Assembly: GCA_040954445.1 (NCBI GenBank)
Contig: CP144363.1
Location: 1-59,773, forward strand
Direction of reading: 5' to 3'
Length of the DNA stretch: 59,773 nucleotides
Source of the DNA: Burkholderia sp.
GTDB lineage: Bacteria > Pseudomonadota > Gammaproteobacteria > Burkholderiales > Burkholderiaceae
In this document: positions 45,055 to 53,306 of the stretch, in pieces
How the letters are laid out: every line of letters begins with the position of its first letter
Numbering within the stretch: the first letter of the stretch is position 1
Translations under genes and position numbers: made by a program
Notes under the pieces: generated by a model
What the model was told of the DNA's origin: nothing
Databases searched by the model: none
What the model saw: only the letters and a program-made list of their open reading frames with translations

Positions 45055-46178
45055 GGCGTTGTTGCATAAATCGAGCGAGATCCGTTGACGTTTACGCGCA
45101 ACGGTCGCGGGGCCAGCCTCCTATCAAGTCAGATTCCAGAGTAACTGCCTAATTTTTGCCAAGAAAATGCGCAAGGACATACACAAGAAAGGTGAGCCGA
45201 AGGCACGCTACCGTGTCAGGAATTGGGCAGCCTATAATGAAGGCCTGATCAGCCGGGGGAACGTAACAATATGGATAGATGAAGCCGTCCTTGCCAGAAT
45301 GCCCGATGCCATACCCACACGTGGTCGCCCGTGTGTATACGGCGATACGCTGATTCAGGCATTACTTGGCGTGAAGACCGTCTATCGACTGACCTTGCGC
45401 GCCCTGCAAGGTTTCACCCAAAGTCTGCGCGATTTGGCCTTCCCGAGCTTGCCGGTGCCGAATTACACCACGCTCTGTCGCCGGGCAAAAACGCTTGATG
45501 TCGAACTGCCGATCCTTCGTGACAATGAACCGATCCATCTGGTTGTCGACAGCACCGGTCTGAAGGTCTATGGAGAAGGTGAATGGAAGGTGCGCCAGCA
45601 CGGCTACTCGAAGCGGCGCACGTGGCGTAAAGTCCATCTCGCGCTCAACGCGAATACAGGTCAAGTGCATGCCGCGCTAATGACGAATCAGAATGTGGCT
45701 GACGGTGACGCTCTGGCCAAGTTGCTCGACCAGATTCCACGCGAAGAACAAATCGATGTCATCGGCGGTGATGGTGCTTACGACACCAAGCCATGCCATG
45801 CGGCCATTGCTGAACGCAGTGCTATTCCTTCGATTCCGCCACGCGAGGGTGCCGTTCATTGGCCAGCGGATATGCCCGGTGCGGCGTGGCGTAATGGCTC
45901 GGTTGATGCAATTGCCCGTGACGGTCGTCGAGAATGGAAGCAACACAGTGGCTACCACCGGCAATCGCTTGCCGAGAATGCGATGTATCGGCTCAAGACC
46001 CTCACCGGCAACTGTCTCTGGGCGCGTCACATCGCCTCGCAGGCGACCGAGGTCTCCATTCGCGTCGGCGTCATCAACCGGTATGGCGGACCTCGCTCGT
46101 CCGTAATCCGTTCGTATCGCCTAAAATTATGCCCGTCGATGCTATTGCATCCTCACGCTCGATTTATGCAACAACGCC
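45055..46178 (+). mobile_element. IS903-group element, copy 12, full length
   Basis: 1,124 bp, next to the methyltransferase leader. One extra base near 46080 accounts for the length. Confidence 0.88.
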
Positions 46179-46252
46179 GCTTGCAAGCCGATATGTTCAC
46201 TGCATCAGCAGCTAGGAAGCCACGTCAATCAACCAAAAGAAAAGCGATATGA
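45167..46252 (+). CDS. Transposase reading through the IS end into the methyltransferase leader
   Basis: The DDE core is complete. One extra G near 46080 (AACCGGTATGG) shifts the last 20 residues, and the frame runs out of the IS through MQQRRLQADMFTASAARKPRQ to a TGA at 46250-46252. This overlaps the methyltransferase ATG (46249) as ATGA. The 361-residue fusion is thus translationally coupled to the methyltransferase. The C-terminus is abnormal, but the catalytic part is untouched, so activity cannot be excluded. Confidence 0.7.
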   Translation: MRKDIHKKGEPKARYRVRNWAAYNEGLISRGNVTIWIDEAVLARMPDAIPTRGRPCVYGDTLIQALLGVKTVYRLTLRALQGFTQSLRDLAFPSLPVPNYTTLCRRAKTLDVELPILRDNEPIHLVVDSTGLKVYGEGEWKVRQHGYSKRRTWRKVHLALNANTGQVHAALMTNQNVADGDALAKLLDQIPREEQIDVIGGDGAYDTKPCHAAIAERSAIPSIPPREGAVHWPADMPGAAWRNGSVDAIARDGRREWKQHSGYHRQSLAENAMYRLKTLTGNCLWARHIASQATEVSIRVGVINRYGGPRSSVIRSYRLKLCPSMLLHPHARFMQQRRLQADMFTASAARKPRQSTKRKAI

Positions 46253-47481
46253 GCCAACCAAATTCTTTGGAAGAGCGCTTGACCTCGCTTGACTTGTTTG
46301 CAGGTGCGGGCGGACTATCCGAAGGATTACGTGCAGCCGGGTTTACGTCGCTTTATGCAAACGAGATTTCCCCGCGCTATACGCAGACTTACGCCGCCAA
46401 CCATCCAGCCACGCAGCTCGATAGCCGGGATATTCGCAAGGTTGATGCACGCAAAGTCCGAAAACTATTGGGCTCGAAGCGGGGTGAATTGGATTTGATC
46501 GCGGCTGGCCCGCCCTGCCAAGGCTTTTCGATCAACGCGCCCAAGCGTTCCACCGAGGATTCACGGAACCACCTGTTCCGCGAATACCTTCGGTTTGTTA
46601 CTGAATTTCAGCCGCGCGCGATCTTGATCGAGAACGTTCCTGGCATGGTGTCGTTTGAAGGCGGCGAAACGCTGGATGCAATCCTGGAATCATTGAAGCA
46701 GCTCGGTTACCATGCCGACGTGCGGATTCTGTACGCGCCGCATTACGGCGTTCCGCAAACCCGCTGGCGCACGATCATCCTTGGCAGCCGTTGCAGCGTC
46801 GATCCAATGGCGTTGTTCCCGAAACCGTTTTGCCAAGCGCCGGTCCGGGTGAATTTCACCTCGCAATTTGCCGGAAAAAACTTGGTGAACTTGCCGCGCT
46901 CCCTGGAATTGCCGTCACATGTTACAGTCATAGATGCTATTGGCGATTTGCCGGCCCTGCGCAATGGTGAAATTGGCGAGCAGCTCAAAAACTACCGGCA
47001 CCCGGCGGATAACCCGTATCAACAATTGATGCGGGTGGGTTCAACAGGCGTGACGTGTCACGAAGCAGCACGATTGAGCAAGATCAACCTTGAACGCATG
47101 ATGCACATTCCGCCAGGCGGGAACTGGACGGATATTCCCGATGCCCTGTTGCCACGCGGGATGCGCATGGCGCGGCGCAGTGACCATACGAAGCGTTACG
47201 GTCGGGTCAATCCTAACGGCCTCGCATCCACCATCCTGACTAAGTGCGACCCACATTGGGGCGCTTACTTCCATTACGAACAGGACCGAGCCTTTACCGT
47301 GCGCGAAGCTGCACGCATCCAGTCCTTCCCTGACACCTACGTTTTTTGCGGGTCGTGGGTTGAGCAATACGAACAGGTGGGTAACGCCGTGCCGCCTCTG
47401 CTCGGCGCTGCCGTCGGGCGAGCTATCGCCCATGTGCTGGGGAATGTCCGTAAGAACAAGCGCAAAGTACGGGTGGCGTAG
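46249..47481 (+). CDS. DNA cytosine-C5 methyltransferase (right arm)
   Basis: 410 residues; I see no amino-acid difference from the left-arm copy (motifs FAGAGG, GPPCQGFS, ENVPGM, QTRWR, QVGNAVPP). Its upstream gene was cut by the IS, as in the other arm; here the full transposase frame leads into it. TAG overlaps the nuclease GTG. Confidence 0.92.
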   Translation: MSQPNSLEERLTSLDLFAGAGGLSEGLRAAGFTSLYANEISPRYTQTYAANHPATQLDSRDIRKVDARKVRKLLGSKRGELDLIAAGPPCQGFSINAPKRSTEDSRNHLFREYLRFVTEFQPRAILIENVPGMVSFEGGETLDAILESLKQLGYHADVRILYAPHYGVPQTRWRTIILGSRCSVDPMALFPKPFCQAPVRVNFTSQFAGKNLVNLPRSLELPSHVTVIDAIGDLPALRNGEIGEQLKNYRHPADNPYQQLMRVGSTGVTCHEAARLSKINLERMMHIPPGGNWTDIPDALLPRGMRMARRSDHTKRYGRVNPNGLASTILTKCDPHWGAYFHYEQDRAFTVREAARIQSFPDTYVFCGSWVEQYEQVGNAVPPLLGAAVGRAIAHVLGNVRKNKRKVRVA

Positions 47482-48383
47482 TGGCAGGAAAGATTTGGGA
47501 GTTCTTTGGTTATCGCTCCGCTGATCACTCTCCGGTGGCGGTGGACGCTGCGAAGGAAAAGAAATGCCCCTACTTGTCCGAAGTGTGCGAAAAACGGTTA
47601 AATGACGGGGCTATTTCCGGCGTTTGCACTATCAAGCTGGCAACTGCCGACCCTGTTATTTGCTGTCCTATCCGCTTGTACGCGGACAGGTACCGTTCCT
47701 TATATGATGTGGCGAAGATCGCGTTTGACGACGATTTAGAGCTGATCGCGGGCCGAAAAGCATCAGTGCGGGCATTGGTGAAACAAGCACCGGTGGTAGC
47801 CGTGTTTGGAAAACGCTGGGGCGGAGAATTGCGCTTGCCGCAAAAGAATGGCGCTGGCAGTTACTTCGTGGATTGGGTGCTCGCCTTGCTTGATGCCAAT
47901 GGCAAACTGAAAGAGTTTGTCGCAGTCGAAGTTCAGACCATCGACACAACGGGCAACTACCGCAACGGTCGGCAAGCCTTGCTCACGCCGGAACGTACGC
48001 ACCAGGCGACCACGGTCGGCCTGAACTGGGAAAACGTCAATAAGCGTATCCTGCCGCAACTGATCTACAAAGGCCAAGTGCTGCAAAGGGAAGCGTTGTG
48101 CAGGAAGGGCTTGTTTTTCGTCTGTCCGCAACCTGTTTACGCGCGTATCATGGCGCGGCTTGGTGGCGTTGGTAGTTTGATCACCTATCCTTTGCAACCT
48201 GCGTCAATCACCTTTCTTGCTTATGCACACGAAGAAGCCAGCATCATCGACGGGGCCACCGTGTCGCTGAAAGCACTGCCGCCACATTCGACCACGGTTT
48301 ACAAGGTACAAGAGGCGTTCAACAATGTCACTTTGCCAAACGAAAACGTCTATAAAAATGCTATTGAAGCCACCCTTCGCTGA
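47481..48383 (+). CDS. NotI-family restriction endonuclease (right arm)
   Basis: 300 residues, same protein as the left-arm copy: Cys cluster C29/C36/C49/C61-62 and the D131...E150-V-Q152 active-site pattern. Both copies of the R-M pair are intact, in contrast to the cob genes of the same arms. Confidence 0.7.
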   Translation: MAGKIWEFFGYRSADHSPVAVDAAKEKKCPYLSEVCEKRLNDGAISGVCTIKLATADPVICCPIRLYADRYRSLYDVAKIAFDDDLELIAGRKASVRALVKQAPVVAVFGKRWGGELRLPQKNGAGSYFVDWVLALLDANGKLKEFVAVEVQTIDTTGNYRNGRQALLTPERTHQATTVGLNWENVNKRILPQLIYKGQVLQREALCRKGLFFVCPQPVYARIMARLGGVGSLITYPLQPASITFLAYAHEEASIIDGATVSLKALPPHSTTVYKVQEAFNNVTLPNENVYKNAIEATLR

Positions 48384-48401
48384 CACGTTACCAAGACGGG
48401 T

Positions 48402-48596
48402 TTAGCGCGATCTGGACGCGAGGAACTCGACAAGGTCGCGATTTCCCCCCTCCCACGAGACGAACCACTGGGCTGCGGCGTGTTCCTCGTCGGCCTGGGA
48501 TAGCCTGAATCCTTCCAGGAAAACGGATGCGCAAGCAGCTTGCCGGCCACGGTGTTCTTCATCCGTGATGTTTTGAGTTTGTAACTTTTCGCTCAT
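48402..48596 (-). CDS. Small VbhA-like protein (right arm)
   Basis: 64 residues, mirror of 22405-22599 with one Pro to Ser change near the end. It converges on the nuclease gene. An IS-end remnant lies just upstream. Confidence 0.4.
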   Translation of the reverse strand: MSEKLQTQNITDEEHRGRQAACASVFLEGFRLSQADEEHAAAQWFVSWEGGNRDLVEFLASRSR

Positions 48597-48633
48597 TTAC
48601 TTAATTTCTCGCGTTCGATTTATGCAACAACGT

Positions 48634-48761
48634 CGCAACAACGCCTATTTTCTTGGCAAAAATTAGGCAGATTACTCTGGAATCTGACTTGATAGGAGGC
48701 TGGCCCCGCGACCGTTGCGCGTAAACGTCAACGGATCTCGCTCGATTTATGCAACAACGCC
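48634..48761 (-). mobile_element. IS903-group 5'-end remnants at the outer right border
   Basis: A 12-bp end fragment (CGCAACAACGCC) followed by about 116 bp of the transposase-upstream end (TATTTTCTTGGCAAAAATTAGG to ATTTATGCAACAACGCC). They border the giant repeat and cut the right end of the truncated Tn7-like transposon. Confidence 0.75.
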
Positions 48762-48838
48762 GCGAGCTTGCACTCAGCCGTGTCGGCTTGCATTCCATTT
48801 CCGTCGGCTCACATTAATTGCGAATGAAACAATCGGGC

Positions 48839-49810
48839 TCATATCGGTAAACCCGCTGCGAGCATCTTGTCGCGTAGTTCAGCAGCGCGGGCCGGATCGA
48901 GCGCGTTGCTGAACAGTGCTTTGATCTCGGTGGGTCTGGCGTCAAACTGCTCGACCAGATCCTTGATGCGGTAGCCATGGCGCGTAAGGGTTGGTTCCAG
49001 ATCATCCAGTTGCCGTGACAGCACGGATTCCACCAGCTCCGCCGAGACGGGTTTCTCGCCGGTCAGGTAGCCGGCTTCCAGGGCCAGGCTGAGGTGCAGT
49101 TGGATTTGCAGCGGTGTGCGCAGCTTAGTGGCGAGCAGATCGACCGCTTCCTCGGTCAAAATCGATTCAGCCTCGACCTTGCCCTCCGTGCAGGTCTCCA
49201 GCAGCCAGTGGATGTACTCGCGCTGGCTGCCGGCGATGCCGTCGAGCGAGAAAATGTCGGTGCGGTAGCCGATTTCCTCCGTCGTCGGCCGGCGCAGGTC
49301 GTTGCGCAGTTTGGGATGCCCGGCCAGCACCACCGACAACCTGCCGTCGCCGTCCTCGACCAGCTCCATCAAGCGCTTAAGCCCTGTCAGGGTATGACCG
49401 TTGAGGTCGTGGGCCTCATCCACGAACAAGGCCACGGGGCGCTTGTTCTTCCTCACCAGCTCGCGCAAGTCACGCTCACGCTTTTCGCCCTGGGTTGGAA
49501 TGCGCACATGCTTTTCGGTGGACAAGTCGTAGTAGAGCGCTGCGATGAAGGTGGCCAGCTTGATGCTGTGTTTCTCGATGGCGAGGGACCTGGAGACGGT
49601 GATTTTCTTTTCCGCCTCCATCACCTGCTGGAGCCTTCGCAGCATCACGGTTTTGCCGCTGCCGATGACGCCACAGAGTGCAATCAGACGGCCTTCGAAG
49701 ATCGCGCCCTTGATGTCTTTGATCAGTTGCTGGTGGTGGGCGGTCTCAAAGTATCCGGCTTGGTTCAGCGGCAACGTCAGCCCGTAGTGCTGCATCACTT
49801 CAACCCGCAT
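48839..49810 (-). CDS. TnsC/TniB-type AAA+ transposition regulator (truncated transposon)
   Basis: 323 residues. Walker A GVIGSGKTVMLRRL, Walker B VALFVDEAHDL and sensor-like VVLAGHPKLRND identify an AAA+ ATPase of the ExeA/TniB/TnsC group, which selects targets and activates the DDE transposase. The start ATG 49810 lies just inside the tnsB 3' end (ATG overlapping tnsB). It differs from the complete copy at only a few residues (LRRPTTEE against LRLPTMEE). Confidence 0.8.
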   Translation of the reverse strand: MRVEVMQHYGLTLPLNQAGYFETAHHQQLIKDIKGAIFEGRLIALCGVIGSGKTVMLRRLQQVMEAEKKITVSRSLAIEKHSIKLATFIAALYYDLSTEKHVRIPTQGEKRERDLRELVRKNKRPVALFVDEAHDLNGHTLTGLKRLMELVEDGDGRLSVVLAGHPKLRNDLRRPTTEEIGYRTDIFSLDGIAGSQREYIHWLLETCTEGKVEAESILTEEAVDLLATKLRTPLQIQLHLSLALEAGYLTGEKPVSAELVESVLSRQLDDLEPTLTRHGYRIKDLVEQFDARPTEIKALFSNALDPARAAELRDKMLAAGLPI

Positions 49811-51223
49811 GTTCTTCTCCTGTTTTCTTGTGGCGGAAGTAGCCCCTGACGCGCTCCAAGACAACCCGTCGAATCAAGGTCTCGCTCAGCACCTGGTGGA
49901 TAAACGCTTGATCCTCGCCAGAGAGCTTGGCCAACGGCTGCGCCAGTTCGTTGGCAACGGCCAGCTTGCCGGCGATAACGCTGGGAAAGTGGTACTCGTG
50001 AGCCTCGGCATCAAAGGGCTGGCGTGGCAGCTCCATGGGAGCGGTGGGCGGTGTCAGCCGCACATCGTCACCGGCCAACGCGGCGATGGGCAGCCCAAGC
50101 TGATCGGCCAGCGAACGAATACGCTCGGATCGCTCATCGACCTTGCCCCGTTTGAACGCCCGGTATCGATGCAGCGGAATCGGCCCGGATACCGGGTAGT
50201 AAGAGCCGAAGCGCTCGCCATCGAACTCGGCATAGAGTTCATTATCAAACAGTCCCCAGAGCAGCATTACGGTTTCGCCCGCCATGTCGGGCTCCACTTC
50301 GTAGGCCGTACCCTCGATGGTGATTCGCGCATCGACGCCGACCTTGCGCCGTTCGGGTTCGCGGGCAAAGCGACAGAACTGCTCCCAGGTGCACATCTCG
50401 CGCAGGCCCTCGTCGGGCAGGTTGCCCAGCCAGTCATCGATCCGCGAATGCGGCTCGCAACGATGGCCTTGCAGGTTGTAGGTGCGCACCAGGTAGCGCA
50501 TCAGCCATTCGTTGGCCTGTGCTTCGGTTTCCGGCTTGTGGAAGTGATACAGCGTCTCGTGGGCTTCCTTCACGGTGCGAAATGGCCGCTCAACCTTGCC
50601 CTTTGAGCGAGCCGTGGTGCGTGTTCCATCCTTGCCGGCGGGGATGTGTGTCTGCCACTCGATACCCAGTGCCTGCATGACGTTCTGGAAGACGCGTCGC
50701 TTGGCCACCGGGCCATTGTCCAGGTAGATCATCTTGGGGCGGCCTTGGAACGGAAAGGTGGGGTCGGCCTTCCGTGCCATGGCGTTGAACAGGAAACGCA
50801 GCGCCGTTTCCGCGTCTTCACCGTAGACGCAGTGGTATTCCTGGTAAGCCACACCGCTGCGGTCATCCACCACGCTGAACAGCATCAGCGTCGGTTCGCC
50901 CTTGCTCGGATCAATCCATTCAGGCTTGTCGATGTGTTTGAGATCGGAAGGCGACAGGTCGAACTGCCAACAGTCGTTGCTGTGCTCAGCCTGAAACCGT
51001 ACGGCGGGCGGTTGTCGCGACAGCCGCGGCTGATCCAGTCGCCACAGGGACAAATAGCGGTTGATGGTCGGGCGGCTCAGCACCCCCTTCGGCGCTTTGA
51101 CCAAGCCTTGAGCGGTCTCCACGCCGTAGTCCTCCAGCAGCTCGATGGCGCGATTGGTGGAAAGGTGCCGACCCTGCTTATTCGTCGTGCGCAGCTTCAA
51201 CGCCGCAATCAGCTCGCAATAGC
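49800..51223 (-). pseudogene. TnsB/TniA-type DDE transposase, 5' end lost
   Basis: The rve-type catalytic core is present (WQFDLSPSDLKHIDK, YLDNGPVAKRRVF, GKVERPFRTV), but the first roughly 84 residues with the N-terminal helix-turn-helix are replaced by the end of another transposon copy. One residue is missing (KADPTF against KADDPTF). Inactive. Confidence 0.82.
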
Positions 51224-51420
51224 TGTAACGGCTTGCAATCGAAAACGGTCGTGCTCGCAATCAGCGCACTTTTCGGCTCAGATTAACTGCGACTGACGGA
51301 GCCCTCAGGCTCAGATTAATTGCGAGCGAGCTTGCATTCAGCCGCGCTGGCTTGCATTCCATTTCCGTCGGCTCACATTAGCTGCAACTGACCGGTCTTC
51401 GGCTCGCATTAAATCGGCAG
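51224..51420. repeat. Left-end repeats of the transposon
   Basis: Terminal TGTAACGGCTTGCAATCG, then GTGCTCGCAATCAGC, then several GGCTCA-x-ATTA-x-x-TGC units in the same direction up to 51420. These are the likely transposase binding sites. No gene lies in 51224-51477. Confidence 0.65.
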
Positions 51421-51477
51421 CCCTGCTGTCAGCATCTTGGGGTTGTAAGCCGGAACCACCGTCATTCTGTCAGCCGA

Positions 51478-51861
51478 TCAACATGGCTTGTCTCGTGCCT
51501 GGTCGATGCGTTCCTGTATCGCCTGCATGACTTCTTCGTGGGTGTATGACTTGGCGTTGGGGGCGTCGGCCTCTCGGAGAGCTTCCTCGACCTCGCGGAT
51601 CAGTCGCGCATATTCTTCAGGCCACAGCGATTGCTCCATGCGTAGCGACGCCTGCCCAAGCAGGTGCAGCAGGCCGAACAGGCGCATGTCATTGATGGCG
51701 ACGACGTGCTCTCGAATCTGTTCCTGGATCACCTCGCAGGCCCGATGCGCCTCTGGTGTTGCCGTGCCCTCGTAGCCGGCTGGGAGTTCTGCTTCCTCGG
51801 CGATCCGCGCCCAAGCGATAGCCAGTGCCTCGATGGCGGACAGGTTCATTTGCTCATCCAC
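51478..51861 (-). CDS. Transposon cargo protein of unknown function, 127 aa
   Basis: An acidic, mostly helical protein (IEALAIAWARIAEEAELPAGYEG, IQEQIREHVVAINDMRLFGLLHLLGQASLRM). I do not recognise it. The starts MDEQM and MNLSAIE are both open. It overlaps the next gene upstream (51846-52172) by 16 bases, suggesting joint translation. Last gene of a minus-strand cargo operon. Confidence 0.5.
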   Translation of the reverse strand: MDEQMNLSAIEALAIAWARIAEEAELPAGYEGTATPEAHRACEVIQEQIREHVVAINDMRLFGLLHLLGQASLRMEQSLWPEEYARLIREVEEALREADAPNAKSYTHEEVMQAIQERIDQARDKPC

Positions 51862-52172
51862 TTGCGCAGCAGGCGCTTTTTCAGGGAGGCGCGCTCTTGC
51901 GGATTGCGGCCCTTGTGGTTGGCAATGCGATCCGCCGTGGCGGCCTGGCGCTTAATGGGCCAGTAGGAGCGGCCATCCTTTCCCATCGACCAGATGTTGC
52001 TGACCTGGTTTTCCAGTAGAGGCAGATGGACGCACAGAGCTTCAGGAGACGCGCTGGCCAGCGCGGTGCGCTCGCGGGTTCGCCAGCGCTGATGCCAGAG
52101 TTTCTTGTCCTCGCGCTCGCTACGGCAGGTCGTGTGTCCGACGATGGGCGTTTTGCGGCGGCTGCGGCTCAT
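51846..52172 (-). CDS. Transposon cargo protein of unknown function, 108 aa, very basic
   Basis: A highly basic protein (MSRSRRKTPIVGHTTCRSEREDKKLWHQRWRTRERTAL and ASLKKRLLRKWMSK) that could bind nucleic acid. No domain recognised. It lies in the middle of the three-gene cargo operon. Confidence 0.5.
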   Translation of the reverse strand: MSRSRRKTPIVGHTTCRSEREDKKLWHQRWRTRERTALASASPEALCVHLPLLENQVSNIWSMGKDGRSYWPIKRQAATADRIANHKGRNPQERASLKKRLLRKWMSK

Positions 52173-52195
52173 GATGGGGTTGTCTCCAAGGACAT

Positions 52196-52516
52196 TCAGG
52201 ACAGGCTTTCTGAGTAGAGCGCCGTCAACCGGGACAGGGTTTCTTGCACCTGTTCCAGCGAGGTCATCAGATAATCGACCTGATCCTGAAGATCCACGGC
52301 GAGATCGAATAGCTCAGCTACTCGGCTGCGTGATCCCTCGTTGAACGCGGCCATTGCCAGTTGATGCAGCTTCAACAGGTCGGTACGCAGTTGCGGAGGT
52401 GCGCCGTCATTCAAATCGCCGCGCAGCACATCCACGGTATCGACTGCACGCAGCAGTGCCGTGGTATCGAAATTCTTGGGAGTCAGTTCGTCCCATTCGT
52501 CGTCGGTGATGGTCAT
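52196..52516 (-). CDS. Transposon cargo protein of unknown function, 106 aa, coiled coil
   Basis: An acidic protein with a helical C-terminal half (ELFDLAVDLQDQVDYLMTSLEQVQETLSRLTAL), likely a coiled coil. ATG 52516. First gene of the cargo operon after yafQ, 37 bp away. It might partner with the basic protein that follows; this is speculation from charge and order. Confidence 0.5.
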   Translation of the reverse strand: MTITDDEWDELTPKNFDTTALLRAVDTVDVLRGDLNDGAPPQLRTDLLKLHQLAMAAFNEGSRSRVAELFDLAVDLQDQVDYLMTSLEQVQETLSRLTALYSESLS

Positions 52517-52553
52517 GCAGATATCTTTCCTTGCCCAGGGCAGAGCCCAGCGG

Positions 52554-52835
52554 TTACAGGCCAAGCTCGCTATGCGAGCCGAGCCGAACGAGTTGCAACA
52601 CGGCGTCATCCGGCTTGCGGTAAATCAACACCAGGTCGGGCTTGATGTGACAGTCCCGGTGATCCTTCCAGTCGCCGTTGAGCGCGTGATCTCGGTGCTT
52701 TTCGGCCAGCGGTTTGTCATTTGCCAGGGCCGTGATGATGGCCATGAAATCGCTCGCCAGCGTCTGCCGATGCTGGCCTTTGGCTTCGCGCTTGTAGTCG
52801 CGCTTGAACTGGCTGGTCTGCTCAATCGTTCGCAT
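52554..52835 (-). CDS. yafQ: YafQ-family mRNA interferase toxin
   Basis: 93 residues. TSQFKRDYKREAKGQHRQTL and HALNGDWKDHRDCHIKPDLVLIYRKPDD are characteristic of YafQ (RelE superfamily): L-x-G-x-W-x-x-x-R-x-C-H-I-x-P-D-x-x-L-I-Y. The His and Asp of the CHIKPDL segment belong to the family's catalytic region. It cleaves mRNA on ribosomes. It overlaps dinJ by 14 bases. Confidence 0.88.
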   Translation of the reverse strand: MRTIEQTSQFKRDYKREAKGQHRQTLASDFMAIITALANDKPLAEKHRDHALNGDWKDHRDCHIKPDLVLIYRKPDDAVLQLVRLGSHSELGL

Positions 52836-53085
52836 TCAGATCCGCCATCAGATCCTCGACGGAAGCGAACGACTTCAAGCCGCCACGGCGCGCTTCCTTC
52901 ATCGCCTCGATGGTGGTGGCGTTCGGTACCAATGGCTCGAAAGGCAAGGCCTTCTCGCGGGCGACGCGGGTCAACATGATGCGGAAGGCGTCGGACACGG
53001 TCAGCCCCATCGCCGCCAACACGACGGTCGCCTCTTCTTTGATGTGCTCGTCGATGCGGGCACGGACTACTGCATTCGCGGACAT
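52822..53085 (-). CDS. dinJ: DinJ/RelB-family antitoxin
   Basis: 87 residues. N-terminal ribbon-helix-helix (NAVVRARIDEHIKEEATVVLAAMGLTVSDAFRIMLTRVARE) with the LPFEPLVPN segment that follows in DinJ/RelB proteins, then a toxin-binding tail. ATG 53085. It neutralises YafQ and represses the operon. As transposon cargo the pair would penalise loss of the element. Confidence 0.85.
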   Translation of the reverse strand: MSANAVVRARIDEHIKEEATVVLAAMGLTVSDAFRIMLTRVAREKALPFEPLVPNATTIEAMKEARRGGLKSFASVEDLMADLNAND

Positions 53086-53306
53086 GGTTTGATCCTCTGA
53101 GTTAGCGAGCCACATTGTAGCCTACTTAGTTCAAGTACGCAGCCCCAGGACTGTTCGCCAGAGCTGTCCAGAAAACGAAGGTTTGTTGGACGGTAGGCGG
53201 GAGTGCGGTCGCCCTGCGCCAAAACCGCATCGCCTGCATCCAGCAACAGTTTCCACTTTTCAATATCCGACTACACTGGATGTTCGTTGAATAACTGGAC
53301 GAAACC
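53086..53306. promoter_or_regulatory. Divergent region between dinJ and the resolvase; likely res site
   Basis: 220 bp without a gene. It should hold the dinJ-yafQ promoter and operators, the resolvase promoter and its res subsites. Near 53270-53300 ACACTGGATGTTCGTTGAATAA-type sequence precedes the resolvase ATG. I did not resolve individual subsites. Confidence 0.4.

Larger units (their letters stand above)
35757..48633 (-). repeat. Right arm of the giant inverted repeat
   Basis: About 12.9 kb, the inverted partner of 22368-35375. Differences from the left arm: full-length cobG (+420 bp), readable cobI, a one-base loss in cobJ, a 7-bp duplication in a small gene, a different mini-IS, a longer IS fragment beside cobI, no diverged IS at the place of 29325-30340, and a different truncated member of the IS pair near the methyltransferase. 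Confidence 0.93.
48762..51223 (-). mobile_element. TnsB/TnsC-type transposon, truncated copy
   Basis: This copy keeps part of the right end (48762-48838, with one GGCTCACATTAATTGCGA repeat), tnsC and most of tnsB. It is cut on the left by an IS and on the right by the end of the second copy (51224). Orientation is opposite to the complete copy. Confidence 0.8.

Noticed and set aside
22368..48633. Giant inverted repeat as a simple assembly duplication
   Set aside because: The arms differ by a 417-bp deletion, several indels, a 7-bp duplication, and IS content and arrangement, which a copied contig would not show.
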